Source: Maridesulfovibrio ferrireducens
GTDB taxonomy: Bacteria; Desulfobacterota; Desulfovibrionia; Desulfovibrionales; Desulfovibrionaceae
Length of the DNA stretch: 64,000 bases
Reading direction: 5' to 3'
Assembly: GCF_016342405.1 (NCBI RefSeq)
Contig: NZ_JAEINN010000001.1
Location: 337,530-401,529, forward strand
In this document: positions 1 through 9,321 of the stretch, one piece after another
Position numbering within the stretch: the stretch's first letter is position 1
Layout of the letters: each line of letters starts with the position of its first letter
The notes under the pieces: model-generated
Database searches by the model: none
What the model saw: only the letters and a program-made list of their open reading frames with translations
Told to the model about the DNA's origin: nothing
Made by a program: the position numbers and the translations under genes

Positions 1-434
1 GTGCCGATGCTAAGGACGCTTGCATTCAGCCCCATGGCCTTGATTCGGTCCTGACCTGTGAAAAGGTCCCCTATTATGGTAAGGTTTATCACTCCGATAG
101 CTGCGGCTCCAATTCCTTGAAAAAGCCGTAAAGCAAGCAGCCATTTGTAGTCGGGGGCAAAATAGCAGGCTATTCCGGCTATTCCGAAAAGAATCAGCGA
201 GGGAACAAGAATCTTTTTTCTGCCGATTCTGTCGGCAAAAATTCCTGCAAGAGGAGCAAAAATGATTCCCGGCAGAGTGAAAACGGTAAAGACTAAACCT
301 ATTGATGAAGGAGAAATATTGAGTTCCCTGATCATTAGCGGTAAAGACGGGATAATACTTGAGACTCCCATGATGGCCATGAGGGTAACCGCGAATAAAA
401 TGCGGAGATTTTTATTTTTACAGAGATCTTTCAT
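1..434 (-). CDS. MFS transporter, 3' part cut by window edge
   Basis: An open frame starts at the ATG at 434 and runs leftward out of the window (144 codons visible). The translation is strongly hydrophobic with regularly spaced membrane segments. It carries the major-facilitator signature after the second helix, a loop with G-I-F-A-D-R-I-G-R-K, followed by further helices. This suggests a 12-TM inner-membrane drug or metabolite exporter, of which about the first four or five helices are visible. The substrate cannot be told. The next gene is divergent and 155 bp away, so this is probably a separate transcription unit. Confidence 0.85.
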   Translation of the reverse strand, partial: MKDLCKNKNLRILFAVTLMAIMGVSSIIPSLPLMIRELNISPSSIGLVFTVFTLPGIIFAPLAGIFADRIGRKKILVPSLILFGIAGIACYFAPDYKWLLALRLFQGIGAAAIGVINLTIIGDLFTGQDRIKAMGLNASVLSIG

Positions 435-589
435 CAGATAGCAATCCTTTCCGAAGATGTAGATGAAGTGGCAAGCTACTCGCAAATTGTGGACACCGCA
501 ACATGAACGCCGCTCACTTTTATAATAAGTAATCTGTATACGAAAAATTAATAGAGTTTATTATTCTTATCAGTTAATTAAGAGCAACT

Positions 590-1306
590 ATGTTTAGATT
601 ACACAAAATATTCAGGTACAGCCCTTCCAAATTTACAGTGCTTCTGGGGTTTATGATTTCGCAGATTTTTTTAACCCCGATTGCCGGAAAATCAATTTAT
701 CTTCAGCAGATTTTATATTTTTACACATACTTAGTTCTTCTTTCAGCGGTTACAGCTATAATTGAAAGTCGAGCAAAACTTGTTGTTTTTATATCGCTAT
801 ATGTAACGTCTTTTGTAAGTTCCGTTTTATTTTTTAAATTGCATTCCATCTACTGGCTTGGCGTAAGTGAAGCCTCTGATATGATGATGCTCGGGATCGC
901 TATCTGGGGAATTCTGATCTTTATGCGCAAGCAGAAAAAAGTTACCCGCGACTTAGTATCGGGGGCAATTTGCGTGTATATGCTTTGCGCGTTGCTTTGG
1001 GCCAACGGGTATAGTTTGTGCGTACTTTATGATCGCAGCGCAGTTTCCGGTATTGATCTTGGTGAATCTGTTTTCGCTGTACGTAATATTCTTGTGTATT
1101 TCAGCTATATAACAATGATGACAGTTGGTTATGGAGAAATGCTTCCCGTTACCAATATGGCTAGGTCTTTAGTTATGTTGCAGGGTCTTTTCGGACAAAT
1201 GTATCTGGCGGTTTTTGTCGCCGGAACTATAGGAATGTTTTTGGCACAGCGGGATAGGGGAAGTGTTGATGAAGAAGTTGAGTCTGAGAGCAGGAAGTTG
1301 GAATAG
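590..1306 (+). CDS. Potassium channel family membrane protein
   Basis: A 238-residue inner-membrane protein. Several hydrophobic segments precede a C-terminal pore module: a helix, then the potassium-selectivity filter T-V-G-Y-G-E at residues 178-183, then a last membrane helix near residues 195-220. The C-terminus is short, charged and cytoplasmic, with no RCK or nucleotide-binding domain, so gating is not predictable. It resembles the Ion_trans_2 channel family with extra N-terminal helices. It stands alone, transcribed toward the convergent proB gene 51 bp away. Confidence 0.8.
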   Translation: MFRLHKIFRYSPSKFTVLLGFMISQIFLTPIAGKSIYLQQILYFYTYLVLLSAVTAIIESRAKLVVFISLYVTSFVSSVLFFKLHSIYWLGVSEASDMMMLGIAIWGILIFMRKQKKVTRDLVSGAICVYMLCALLWANGYSLCVLYDRSAVSGIDLGESVFAVRNILVYFSYITMMTVGYGEMLPVTNMARSLVMLQGLFGQMYLAVFVAGTIGMFLAQRDRGSVDEEVESESRKLE

Positions 1307-1357
1307 ATCTTTAGCGTGGCGACAGAAAATAAATTCTGCCGCCGTACTAAATAAAAA

Positions 1358-2500
1358 TTAAAGAGCTGCGTCTAATAGCAGATTATCTCTGTGAATTGCT
1401 TCGGGGAAAGGGCATTTGCCCAGAATGGATTCTATTTGATCTGATTTATGACCGAGAATCTTGTTCATGTCTTCGGAACCGTAACAGGCTAGTCCTACAG
1501 CAACAGGTATACCGGATTTGCTGACAACTCGTACAAGTTCGCCCGCTTTAAAATCACCTTCAACCGCAGTTATACCAGCGGGAAGTAGACTTTTACCTCC
1601 GGCCATCAGTGCCTTTTTTGCGCCTTCGTCGATGATCAGGTCACCGGCCGGGTCACAGTTGTATGCAAGCCAGAATTTACGGCCTGATACGCACTTTTCA
1701 TCAGGAACAATCCATGTACCGCATTCTTCACCGTTAAATACCCGCTCAATTACCATGCGGTCTTTACCGGATAATATCAGTGTCGGAACGCCGAGCTGGG
1801 CCGCTCTGTGAGCTGCTCTCATTTTAGAGAACATGCCGCCTGAGCCTACTGCTGTTTTTCCGTCGCACATGGCGTCGAGGTCCAGCGACCCTATATTCTC
1901 AACATGGGAAAGTTTTTTTGCGTCGGGATTTTTGTCGGGATTTTTATCAAAGACCCCGTCAGCGGAAGTGAGGTTAATGAAAAGATCAGCTTCCACAACA
2001 TTCAGAATTAAACTTGCCAGAGTGTCATTGTCTCCGAACTCGAGTTCCTGAACTGCAACAGTATCATTTTCATTAATGATAGGAATTACCCTCCATTCAA
2101 GAAGTCTTGAGAGGGTATTGCGGACATTGAGAAAGCGGTCACGGTGTTTTAAATCATCGCGAGTGAGCAAAATCTGTGAGGAAACCAGTCCGAATCTGCG
2201 GAAGGTTTCATCATATTCGTGCATAAGCCTGCTTTGTCCGATGGATGAAGCAGCCTGTCTGGCCGGAAGATCTCTCAGCTTCTGCCCTGAAGGAATAGAT
2301 TTACGTCCGGCAGCAACAGCGCCGGAAGAAACCAGAACAATATCAACACCCCGTTCATGCAGAGTTGCCAGCTGATCTGCCAGTCTGCATATAAGGCCGA
2401 GGTTGATGCCTTCTGACGTGGTCAGAACGGCACTGCCGATTTTTACAACAATTCTTTTAGCTTCGCGAAGAGTCTCAAGCCTGTTGCTCATCTTGCTCAT
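1358..2500 (-). CDS. proB: Glutamate 5-kinase
   Basis: Phosphorylates glutamate to gamma-glutamyl phosphate, the first step of proline synthesis. The 380 residues match the full-length two-domain form: an amino-acid kinase domain (residues about 12-260, beginning R-I-V-V-K-I-G-S-A-V and containing N-E-N-D-T-V-A) and a C-terminal PUA domain (about 285-365). The ATG at 2500 lies inside the end of obgE (26 bp overlap), indicating translational coupling. Proline feedback inhibition is a property of the family and not visible here. proA is not in the window. Confidence 0.96.
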   Translation of the reverse strand: MSKMSNRLETLREAKRIVVKIGSAVLTTSEGINLGLICRLADQLATLHERGVDIVLVSSGAVAAGRKSIPSGQKLRDLPARQAASSIGQSRLMHEYDETFRRFGLVSSQILLTRDDLKHRDRFLNVRNTLSRLLEWRVIPIINENDTVAVQELEFGDNDTLASLILNVVEADLFINLTSADGVFDKNPDKNPDAKKLSHVENIGSLDLDAMCDGKTAVGSGGMFSKMRAAHRAAQLGVPTLILSGKDRMVIERVFNGEECGTWIVPDEKCVSGRKFWLAYNCDPAGDLIIDEGAKKALMAGGKSLLPAGITAVEGDFKAGELVRVVSKSGIPVAVGLACYGSEDMNKILGHKSDQIESILGKCPFPEAIHRDNLLLDAAL

Positions 2501-3521
2501 CTTTTTCCTCTTGATTCATGGTGTTGAATCTGTCCCACATATCTTTTAAAAGCAGGTCAACTCCGTCTTTGTGCAGAGCGGATATAAAGTAGATGTTGTC
2601 GTTTGCTTCCTTAGCTTTTTCTTTCAAAGTCGCAAGGTCTTCTTCGGAAAGCAAATCGATTTTGTTGATTACACGGAGCTGAGTTTTTTCTGCAAGTTCT
2701 TTATCATATATGCGGAGTTCTTCGTCCAGCATATTGAATCCTTCAAAAGGATCGTCAAGGCTGAGGTCGGCTGCGCTCAAAATATGAACAAGAAATCTGG
2801 TGCGTTCAACATGTTTCAGGAATCTATGTCCCAGTCCCAGCCCTGTGCTGGCTCCTTCAATCAGTCCGGGAATGTCGGCTATAATGAGCTTGTTGCCCAT
2901 GTAGTCCTCAATAACTCCAAGATTAGGAACGAGGGTGGTAAACGGGTATGCTGCGATTTTAGGTTTCGCAGCAGAAATTTTAGAAATAAAGGTCGATTTT
3001 CCAGCGTTAGGAAGTCCAAGTAAACCAATATCTGCAATAATTTTAAGTTGCAGACGAAGTCTTTTTTCTTCACCGGGGAAGCCGTCTTCCGATTGTCTGG
3101 GAGTCTGGTTTACGGAGGACTTGAAGTGAATATTACCACGTCCGCCATCGCCTCCCTTACATATAACAACCTGCTTGCCTTCTTTTGTCAGGTCAGCAAG
3201 CAGTTTCTCGGAACCGTCTTCGTATACTTCATATACGAGAGTTCCGATAGGCAGGTCGAGAATTGTGTCGTCGGCAGCTTTACCGTACTTATCACTGCCC
3301 TGTCCCTGCATTCCATTTCTAGCGTCATAAACTCTTTTCAGTCTGAAGTCGTAAAGAGATAACAGGTCAGAGCTTCCGCGAAGGATTAAATCTCCGCCTT
3401 TACCGCCGTCTCCGCCGCAAGGGCCACCTTTTGGGATGTACCTTTCACGTCTAAAGGCTACGCATCCGTTGCCGCCTTTTCCTGATCGCACTGTGATTGT
3501 TGCTTCATCAAAAAATTTCAT
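2475..3521 (-). CDS. obgE: Obg family GTPase (CgtA)
   Basis: Ribosome-associated GTPase acting in late 50S assembly and stress control. The 348 residues show the glycine-rich Obg fold (about 1-158, many GGxGG turns) and a G domain with P-loop G-L-P-N-A-G-K-S, switch II D-I-P-G-L-I-E-G and N-K-I-D-L. The C-terminus ends in an acidic tail rich in E, D and Q. It lies downstream of rplU-rpmA and overlaps proB, the usual order in Desulfovibrio-like genomes. A terminator separates it from rpmA, and a hairpin (about 3540-3567) lies in its leader. Confidence 0.96.
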   Translation of the reverse strand: MKFFDEATITVRSGKGGNGCVAFRRERYIPKGGPCGGDGGKGGDLILRGSSDLLSLYDFRLKRVYDARNGMQGQGSDKYGKAADDTILDLPIGTLVYEVYEDGSEKLLADLTKEGKQVVICKGGDGGRGNIHFKSSVNQTPRQSEDGFPGEEKRLRLQLKIIADIGLLGLPNAGKSTFISKISAAKPKIAAYPFTTLVPNLGVIEDYMGNKLIIADIPGLIEGASTGLGLGHRFLKHVERTRFLVHILSAADLSLDDPFEGFNMLDEELRIYDKELAEKTQLRVINKIDLLSEEDLATLKEKAKEANDNIYFISALHKDGVDLLLKDMWDRFNTMNQEEKDEQDEQQA

Positions 3522-3606
3522 TGAATTCCTTCCTTGAATGACCTGAGAAGGGCCTAGCCTTTTCTCAGGCAGGAATATTCTCGGATAAAATATAGATAAA
3601 GCTGTG

Positions 3607-3635
3607 AGTATACCTTTCGAGTGCCTTTTGAATAA
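3607..3635 (-). promoter_or_regulatory. Candidate promoter for obgE-proB
   Basis: On the minus strand a TATACT -10 hexamer (3607-3612) lies 17 bp from a weak -35 TTATTC (3630-3635), downstream of the rpmA terminator and about 85 bp before the obgE start. The -10 is near consensus and the -35 is poor, so this is a position-based suggestion. Confidence 0.35.
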
Positions 3636-3700
3636 TCAGGCATGCACTCTAGGGGGCTGTCACAGCGGGATAAGGGAGATCCATGTATGTATTCCAGACA

Positions 3701-3742
3701 AGAAAAGGCAGAGGACGCATTTATCAATGCGACCTCTGCCCG
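3701..3742 (-). terminator. Rho-independent terminator after rpmA
   Basis: The minus strand folds into a GC-rich stem, GGCAGAGG pairing with CCTCTGCC and continued by GCATT/AATGC, followed by a short T tract (TTTTCTT). It lies 25 bp past the rpmA stop codon and should end the rplU-rpmA transcript before obgE. Confidence 0.85.
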
Positions 3743-3764
3743 AAAAACTTTCGGCCTGAAATAA

Positions 3765-4034
3765 TTAGGCTTCGGCAGGAACGATGAGAACTCTGGTTTT
3801 GCTACGGTTGTTGCGGATATACTTTTCGTATTTCACAACGCCGTCAACCAGTGCAAACAAAGTCCAGTCTCTACCAGTACCTACATTTTTGCCGGGGTGA
3901 ATTTTAGTTCCAACCTGACGAACTAGGATACTTCCAGCCAGAACTTCCTGACCAGCATAACGCTTAACACCGCGGCGTTTCGCATTACTATCGCGACCGT
4001 TTTTCGAGCTACCGCCCGCTTTCTTATGTGCCAT
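3765..4034 (-). CDS. rpmA: 50S ribosomal protein L27
   Basis: An 89-residue protein with the invariant L27 N-terminus [16 protein letters not shown] and basic composition. It binds near the peptidyl-transferase centre of the 50S subunit. There is no N-terminal extension of the kind cleaved in Firmicutes. It follows rplU after 33 bp in the same operon and is followed by a strong terminator. Confidence 0.98.
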   Translation of the reverse strand: MAHKKAGGSSKNGRDSNAKRRGVKRYAGQEVLAGSILVRQVGTKIHPGKNVGTGRDWTLFALVDGVVKYEKYIRNNRSKTRVLIVPAEA

Positions 4035-4067
4035 TTTAAATCTCCTTAGTTAGGACTTGTCGTCAAG

Positions 4068-4379
4068 TTAAGCTTGTATAGCTTCAACTTTGATTCTTGT
4101 ATAATCCTGACGATGACCCTGTTTGGTCTGAGAGTCTTTCCTGCGTCTTTTCTTGAAAACGATGATTTTTTTATCACGGCCGTGTTCAAGGATTGTGCAG
4201 GCAACTTTCGCGCCTTCAACGTAAGGAGCTCCGATTTTAATATCTTCGCCCTGACCGATGAGAAGAATTTTATCAAGATCGACCTTGGTGCCTGCTTCAA
4301 CGTCCATTTTCTGGATATTGAGTTCCAAGCCTTCTTCAACGCGGAACTGCTTGCCGCCAGTCTCTATTATTGCGTACAT
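4068..4379 (-). CDS. rplU: 50S ribosomal protein L21
   Basis: A 103-residue protein starting M-Y-A-I-I-E-T-G-G-K-Q-F-R-V and containing the family signature K-K-R-R-R-K-D-S-Q-T-K-Q-G-H-R-Q. L21 binds 23S rRNA in the 50S subunit. A GGAGG ribosome binding site precedes the ATG. It is the first gene of rplU-rpmA. A longer reading frame on the same strand in another phase is a shadow. Confidence 0.98.
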   Translation of the reverse strand: MYAIIETGGKQFRVEEGLELNIQKMDVEAGTKVDLDKILLIGQGEDIKIGAPYVEGAKVACTILEHGRDKKIIVFKKRRRKDSQTKQGHRQDYTRIKVEAIQA

Positions 4380-4413
4380 TTGTAACTAACCTCCATCATG
4401 TATAAGAGAGGGG

Positions 4414-4443
4414 AAAGTATCCGTAACTCGATGCAAAAGTCAA
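4414..4443 (-). promoter_or_regulatory. Candidate promoter for rplU-rpmA
   Basis: On the minus strand, TTGACT (4438-4443) and TACTTT (4414-4419) are separated by 18 bp, in the 72 bp between the radical-SAM gene and rplU. The -35 is good and the -10 moderate. A separate promoter fits the very different job of the upstream gene. Confidence 0.45.
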
Positions 4444-4451
4444 GCGCGTAA

Positions 4452-7400
4452 TTAACTTTTTTTAGCATAATTAACGCTTAAGTCCAACATCGGAGAAATA
4501 AAGATATTCTTCCCTTTATTGTTGCGGATTACAGGGCAGTTTCGGCCCATGCACTCCAGATTGGTATCCATTTGGTTGCACACCATATGCTTGTCTGCAG
4601 TAATACGCAAGCCCATAATTTCTTCTGATATTTTTGCGAAGGCTTTAAGGGCAAGCCACGAGTCTCTCTGACAGCATCTTGCAGCTTCAATGTCAGCAAT
4701 TAATTGAAGCGCAGCAAGAGTTCCCTTCTGAGCGGTAGATCTTAGGTCGGGTGTCAACGGAGTGGCTTCAAGAATAGCACTTATTGCTACTCCTACACCT
4801 ATTGCTGCGCCGCAGACTCCCATAAATCCGCAGAATCCACCGGCAATTTTAGCTCCGCGTGAAATTGCGGTTTCAATTACTTTGTTGTCTATTTTCCCGC
4901 CGCTGTTGCGGTAGGCGGCAACTATAATTCCCGGAACCAGGGCGTGATGCTCAGGGCCGTGCATGGGGATTGCCGGATGATTTCTTATTTTCATAAGAAG
5001 GTCAATCATATCTGTTTCAGTGCTGCTTGTAAGCAGATGCGGCAAAACTTCAATTCCGTCTTCTCTGTGGCAATTATCACAGACAAAGTGTTTGTTTACG
5101 CAGTAAGCATTGGCCTCATGTTCTTCTCCGCAGTATGCGCAGATTCTTTTTTCATATCTGGTCAGATAGTTCAGTTCAGCACCGCAGACCATGCAGCCAC
5201 TCTTATTTTTCATGCTGACAGTGTGGCCAGATAAGAGGGGAGCTGTAGGCCCGTCAAAAGAATCAGGAGTCGGACAGCAGCAGGACTCGCCTACCATCAT
5301 ATTAGATATGACACCTTCATCATTAAGAATGAAGATTTGCTCTCCCATTTGTTCGGCTTCTTTTTCGGAAATTTCAGTGATGCTTCCCGGGACAAGCAAT
5401 TCTCCCTGTGCGGTCTGTCCTGTTGAAAACGGACCTCTGAACATGATTTTTGTCATTTTCTCAGTAGACGGTTTCAGTGCTGAAAATGTCAGAGAATAAA
5501 AATTGTGCCCGCCGACAACTCTGTATGGGAAACGCTTGATCATACAAATTGATTTGAATCCAGCTTCTTCGAGTAGCCCGACAAGGTTTTTCAGAGTTTG
5601 CGCTCCGGCGATACATTCTCCGTGCAGCTTGTCATCATTACGGATTTCAGGGCCGGGTTCAGTTTCGCAGACAACATCCGAAATTGTCAGCCTGCCGCCT
5701 GGTGCTAGAATCCTTAACATTTCAGAAAATGTTTTGCGCTTATCGGTGGATAAATTCAGAACACAGTTGGAAAGCAACAGGTTTGCGCAATTATCTTCAA
5801 GAGGGATAGATTCAAGATATCCTTTGCGGAAATCCATATTGTCATAGCCCAGATTGGCGGCAACAGCTTGTTGCCCTTTGCGCGAATGGGCGAGCATGGG
5901 ATCAAGCATATCTATTCCGGTGACTTTGCCCGAAGAACCCACCATTTTAGATGCAATAAAACATTCTATCCCGCGTCCGCTGCCGAGATCTACAACGTGT
6001 TCTCCAGACAGAATTTGTGCGTCCATAACCGGAGAACCGCATCCGTATCCTCTGAATTTGAATTCCTCTGGAATGTGGACCATAAGCTCAGAATCATAGC
6101 ATGCAGGGTTTAAAATATCTTCTTTGGCTGTGTCGGCAGCATCTGTGTAAAAGTCTTTTACAACTGTAAGGCTGTCCTTACCTGCGACAGCTAAGAGGCA
6201 GTTGGTGTGAGTCAGCGCCACTTTGCCGTGTTCTGAACATTTGTCGAGCTTGTCACCCATTTTAAGGAGCAGTTTCGGAGAATCGTGGCCCGGACTTTGC
6301 GCGGCTTTGTCTGTGATCAGTTTTAGAGCAGTTTTTTCATATAGCCCGGTGTAAGGATCGTTACCGGTAAAATCTCCGCTGTGCATCCAGCTGTGATCAG
6401 TGTCACCGCCGCCAAGAATAAGCTTGAAGGGGGTAGACAGATTTTTGCCGGTGGTTTCACGTATATCCGTCAGAATACGACTTTCTTTCCAGCCCTTTTC
6501 AAGGTTTTTATCAAGAGGGGTGGCAAGCTTTTCAATGCCGACAGTTGCTGGAGAAGGGTACAGCTTATTGTCCGGTCCAATTGCCAGAGATTCCCATCCG
6601 GCAGTCGACCCATCGTGAATAGTTCCGCAAGGAGCAAAAATCATGCTTTTTATTGCTTCGATATTGTCGATTGTTACCCCGGTGCGTTCTCCTGTCTCTA
6701 TTGCTTCAAGCAAATGAGTGTAAATAATGTCCGGATCAACAAAACGCTGCGCTTGTCCTCTTCCTCGCACGAAATACCACATGAAATGAACGTTTGAAGC
6801 TCCGGTCTCAGCCGCTAATTCAACTACATCCTTCATCTGAGTTACATTTGATTTTGTAACACACATGGAGATTGTAAAGGGAATGGTTTCGGATGAAAGC
6901 CATTTCAGAGAATTTTCAAGGGCAGCAAACATGCCCGGTCCTCTGATTTCGTCATGTGTATCTTTTATGCCGTCAACACTGATTTGCAGGTGGCAGCGTT
7001 CAAAGTCATAGCGGTGTTTTGAAAAGAAATTTTTAGCATTAAGGCCGTTGGAAAGAATTGCAACGTGGCTTGATTCAATTTCAAGCATTCTGTTGATGAT
7101 TTTGTCCGCACCCGGGTGAATTAATGGTTCTCCGCCAGTCAGGGCAAAAAGTTTACAGCCCAGCTTTTCAGCCTGATCGGTCAAATCGAGAACTCTTTCG
7201 ATTGCTAGCTCCGGCTGTGCTTCGGAGGAAAGTGATGAGGCTGCGGAAGGTGATGAAGCGAATAGACAGTGATTGCAGCTCATGTTGCAATTGTTGGTCA
7301 GGTGAAACCAAAGTTCGCGGAGAGTGTCTAGTTTAAGGAGTTCTTTCCTGCCCGGGTAAATACTAGTTGCTTCATCCGGTAAGCGCATAAGAAATTTTTC

Positions 7401-7559
7401 ATCGGCAATGGATAAACAACTGTTTTCATCTTCGGATAATCTTTGGAGCAGGGCATCGCCTGCCGGAGTGGGGACAAACCAGTCTGGAGATTTCGGTCTG
7501 ATATAAACAGGGGTATTGTCGTGTGAGATTCTAGTCCACTCGCTGAGTTTAAAAGGCAA
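4452..7559 (-). CDS. Radical SAM / SAM methyltransferase / DUF5714 fusion
   Basis: A 1035-residue fusion. Residues 1-75 form a small domain perhaps related to PqqD-type recognition domains (inference). Next is a radical SAM domain with the cluster motif C-N-M-S-C-N-H-C (C91, C95, C98) and a GGEPL segment. The middle (roughly 490-690) is a class I methyltransferase with the SAM motif V-D-L-G-S-G-R-G, similar to arsenite methyltransferases. A C-C-C stretch and several CxxC pairs follow, then a DUF5714-like C-terminal region. This suggests radical modification plus methyl transfer on one substrate, possibly a metalloid or thiol compound. The substrate is unknown. It is monocistronic and starts with ATG at 7559. 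Confidence 0.8.
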   Translation of the reverse strand: MPFKLSEWTRISHDNTPVYIRPKSPDWFVPTPAGDALLQRLSEDENSCLSIADEKFLMRLPDEATSIYPGRKELLKLDTLRELWFHLTNNCNMSCNHCLFASSPSAASSLSSEAQPELAIERVLDLTDQAEKLGCKLFALTGGEPLIHPGADKIINRMLEIESSHVAILSNGLNAKNFFSKHRYDFERCHLQISVDGIKDTHDEIRGPGMFAALENSLKWLSSETIPFTISMCVTKSNVTQMKDVVELAAETGASNVHFMWYFVRGRGQAQRFVDPDIIYTHLLEAIETGERTGVTIDNIEAIKSMIFAPCGTIHDGSTAGWESLAIGPDNKLYPSPATVGIEKLATPLDKNLEKGWKESRILTDIRETTGKNLSTPFKLILGGGDTDHSWMHSGDFTGNDPYTGLYEKTALKLITDKAAQSPGHDSPKLLLKMGDKLDKCSEHGKVALTHTNCLLAVAGKDSLTVVKDFYTDAADTAKEDILNPACYDSELMVHIPEEFKFRGYGCGSPVMDAQILSGEHVVDLGSGRGIECFIASKMVGSSGKVTGIDMLDPMLAHSRKGQQAVAANLGYDNMDFRKGYLESIPLEDNCANLLLSNCVLNLSTDKRKTFSEMLRILAPGGRLTISDVVCETEPGPEIRNDDKLHGECIAGAQTLKNLVGLLEEAGFKSICMIKRFPYRVVGGHNFYSLTFSALKPSTEKMTKIMFRGPFSTGQTAQGELLVPGSITEISEKEAEQMGEQIFILNDEGVISNMMVGESCCCPTPDSFDGPTAPLLSGHTVSMKNKSGCMVCGAELNYLTRYEKRICAYCGEEHEANAYCVNKHFVCDNCHREDGIEVLPHLLTSSTETDMIDLLMKIRNHPAIPMHGPEHHALVPGIIVAAYRNSGGKIDNKVIETAISRGAKIAGGFCGFMGVCGAAIGVGVAISAILEATPLTPDLRSTAQKGTLAALQLIADIEAARCCQRDSWLALKAFAKISEEIMGLRITADKHMVCNQMDTNLECMGRNCPVIRNNKGKNIFISPMLDLSVNYAKKS

Positions 7560-7637
7560 AGGGATTTCTCCGTTTGAAAGATTGTTTTTTAATTTTAAAT
7601 GAAAGGCAGGAGGACGATCTTAGTCTATTTATGACCG

Positions 7638-8318
7638 TTAAATCAAGGTCTTTGCCAGAACCAGAACTTCCACTCTTTCGGCTCCAGCATCATATAATGT
7701 ACTGGCGCATTCCTGAACAGTCGATCCGGTTGTATAGACGTCATCGATCAGCAGAATCTTTTTTCCGGCGACGGTTGCCGGATTCGCAGTAAAAGCGTTC
7801 TTGATATTTTCGGTACGCATCTCTTTAGAAAGCGTGCTTTGCGGAGTAGTTTTACGATTTCTTACAAGAGCGCGGTCAGAAATTTTAGCGCCTAATACCG
7901 AGGCCGCACTGCGTCCTATTATCCGGCTTTGATTAAATCCTCTTTTGCGTAGCCGCGAAGGGTGAAGAGGAACAGGAATAATAATGTCAGGGCGGGAGGA
8001 CTCGGGAATTGATTCGGCAACACCGGTTGCGAACTGCGAAAGGAGTGCGCTGTAACCGAAGTTGTTATTGAATTTCCAATCTAATATTAAATCGCGAAGC
8101 AGGCCGCGGTATGGTCCGTAAAAGTAAATTCCTTTATGAGGGGCCTCTTCTTCGTCATGAACAGAACCTTCGATAAGTTCAGAATAGCAATCAGGGCAGA
8201 GAAGTTTTTTATTCGAATGCGGTGTACGACAGATCGGGCATCTTTTTTCAGTAAAGATTGATCTTAATCTGTCGAATGCGGCAATCGGTGAAAAGTATGA
8301 AATAAAGCCGGAGATCAT
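7638..8318 (-). CDS. ComF family phosphoribosyltransferase-like protein
   Basis: A 226-residue protein with an N-terminal zinc ribbon (C27, C30, C41, C44) and a type I phosphoribosyltransferase domain ending in the PRPP-binding loop L-L-I-D-D-V-Y-T-T-G-S-T near residue 190. ComF proteins assist DNA uptake in competent bacteria, but many hosts outside known competent species carry one, and the reaction is uncertain. It starts 10 bp after the receiver-domain gene ends, so it is the last gene of an apparent four-gene run (9567 down to 7638). Confidence 0.88.
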   Translation of the reverse strand: MISGFISYFSPIAAFDRLRSIFTEKRCPICRTPHSNKKLLCPDCYSELIEGSVHDEEEAPHKGIYFYGPYRGLLRDLILDWKFNNNFGYSALLSQFATGVAESIPESSRPDIIIPVPLHPSRLRKRGFNQSRIIGRSAASVLGAKISDRALVRNRKTTPQSTLSKEMRTENIKNAFTANPATVAGKKILLIDDVYTTGSTVQECASTLYDAGAERVEVLVLAKTLI

Positions 8319-8328
8319 AAAATAAGCT

Positions 8329-8706
8329 TTAATCAGTGAATCTGGAAATTATTTTAGCCAGTTCAGTTTTAACAATCGGTTTAAGCAGAAAACTGTTATA
8401 TCCACAGTCCAGACATTCTGTGAGCAGGTCTGCATTGTCCCCTGTAGTCATGGCAAAAACAGGTGTAGTTATTCCTTCGTTTCGTATTCTTGATACGACT
8501 TCTGTCCCGTTCATTTCGGGCATATGAACGTCCATCAGGGCCATGTCGAATTCTTCATTATTGAGCTGTTCGAGAGCTTCACTGCCGTTTACTGCAAAAA
8601 CAGGCTTAATTCCGAGCTGGGCCAGATAAGTTTTGAGCACAAGGCGGACCGGACGGGAATCCTCCGCAACTAGAATTTTGAATTTTGATAGATCTTTACA
8701 GCTCAT
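8329..8706 (-). CDS. Single-domain response regulator (receiver)
   Basis: A 125-residue CheY-like receiver with no output domain. The acidic pair is E15-D16, the phospho-acceptor is D59 (in M-D-V-H-M-P-E-M-N-G), then a Thr in F-A-M-T-T and a Lys in L-L-K-P-I. I chose the ATG at 8706 over the one 21 bp upstream because AAAGGAG lies 8 bp before it and it forms an ATGA overlap with the preceding flavoprotein gene. No kinase is nearby, so its partner must be encoded elsewhere. Confidence 0.88.
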   Translation of the reverse strand: MSCKDLSKFKILVAEDSRPVRLVLKTYLAQLGIKPVFAVNGSEALEQLNNEEFDMALMDVHMPEMNGTEVVSRIRNEGITTPVFAMTTGDNADLLTECLDCGYNSFLLKPIVKTELAKIISRFTD

Positions 8707-9305
8707 GCCTGAAGGCTCCTTTCCCATGCGTTTATTCCAGCCTGAATTAACAGCTCACATTTATCCGGCTGACTTTTAAGGTCCTGCGGAGAATCGATTC
8801 CCTTGAAAGTAATAGGGGGCTCAAGGGATGCTTTAAAAAATTTCAAACAAAATTTTAACGAAAGTTCCGCGCCTTCAAACAGTTTTTCACCTTTGGGTCT
8901 GCCGGCAATAAAACATGCGTAAGAAGGTCTCGCGGGTAAAGTGCAAAGTTGCGGTGCCGACTGATTCATAGCCTCAAAAGCCCATTGGGACCGGTCTATA
9001 AAAGTTTTCAGACGGGAAGGGAGATGATAAAAATATATAGGGGAGGCAAAGAATGTGAACGGCGCATGGATAATTTTCAAATAAAGTTCCTGCGCTTCGT
9101 CTTTAGCGGCAAAGATACAGAGATTGTTCTCTGATGTCCGGCATTTCAGACAGCCGATGCAGTGATGAAAATCTAAATTGCCGAGAGTAACTATTTCTGC
9201 GTTTCCTCCGGCTCTTTGAATTCCTTCAAGAAAAAGATCAGCAGCGAGATCGCTGTTGCCTTTTCTATGATGGCTGCAAGCAAAAAGGACCGGAGGTTGT
9301 TTCAT
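8703..9305 (-). CDS. NADPH-dependent FMN reductase-like flavoprotein
   Basis: A 200-residue flavodoxin-fold protein. The N-terminus has the phosphate-binding S-H-H-R-K-G-N-S loop for FMN. Cysteines in H-C-I-G-C-L-K-C (near residues 48-55) followed by C about eight residues later resemble the compact cysteine motif of iron-sulfur flavoproteins. It probably carries electrons from NAD(P)H or ferredoxin to an unknown acceptor. It begins 16 bp after the small selenoprotein-like gene and overlaps the receiver gene, so the set is likely co-transcribed. Confidence 0.82.
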   Translation of the reverse strand: MKQPPVLFACSHHRKGNSDLAADLFLEGIQRAGGNAEIVTLGNLDFHHCIGCLKCRTSENNLCIFAAKDEAQELYLKIIHAPFTFFASPIYFYHLPSRLKTFIDRSQWAFEAMNQSAPQLCTLPARPSYACFIAGRPKGEKLFEGAELSLKFCLKFFKASLEPPITFKGIDSPQDLKSQPDKCELLIQAGINAWERSLQA

Positions 9306-9321
9306 ATATTCAAGTCTGCTT

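Noticed and set aside
2571..3362. Several plus-strand frames inside obgE
   Set aside because: They are antisense shadows of a highly conserved essential gene.
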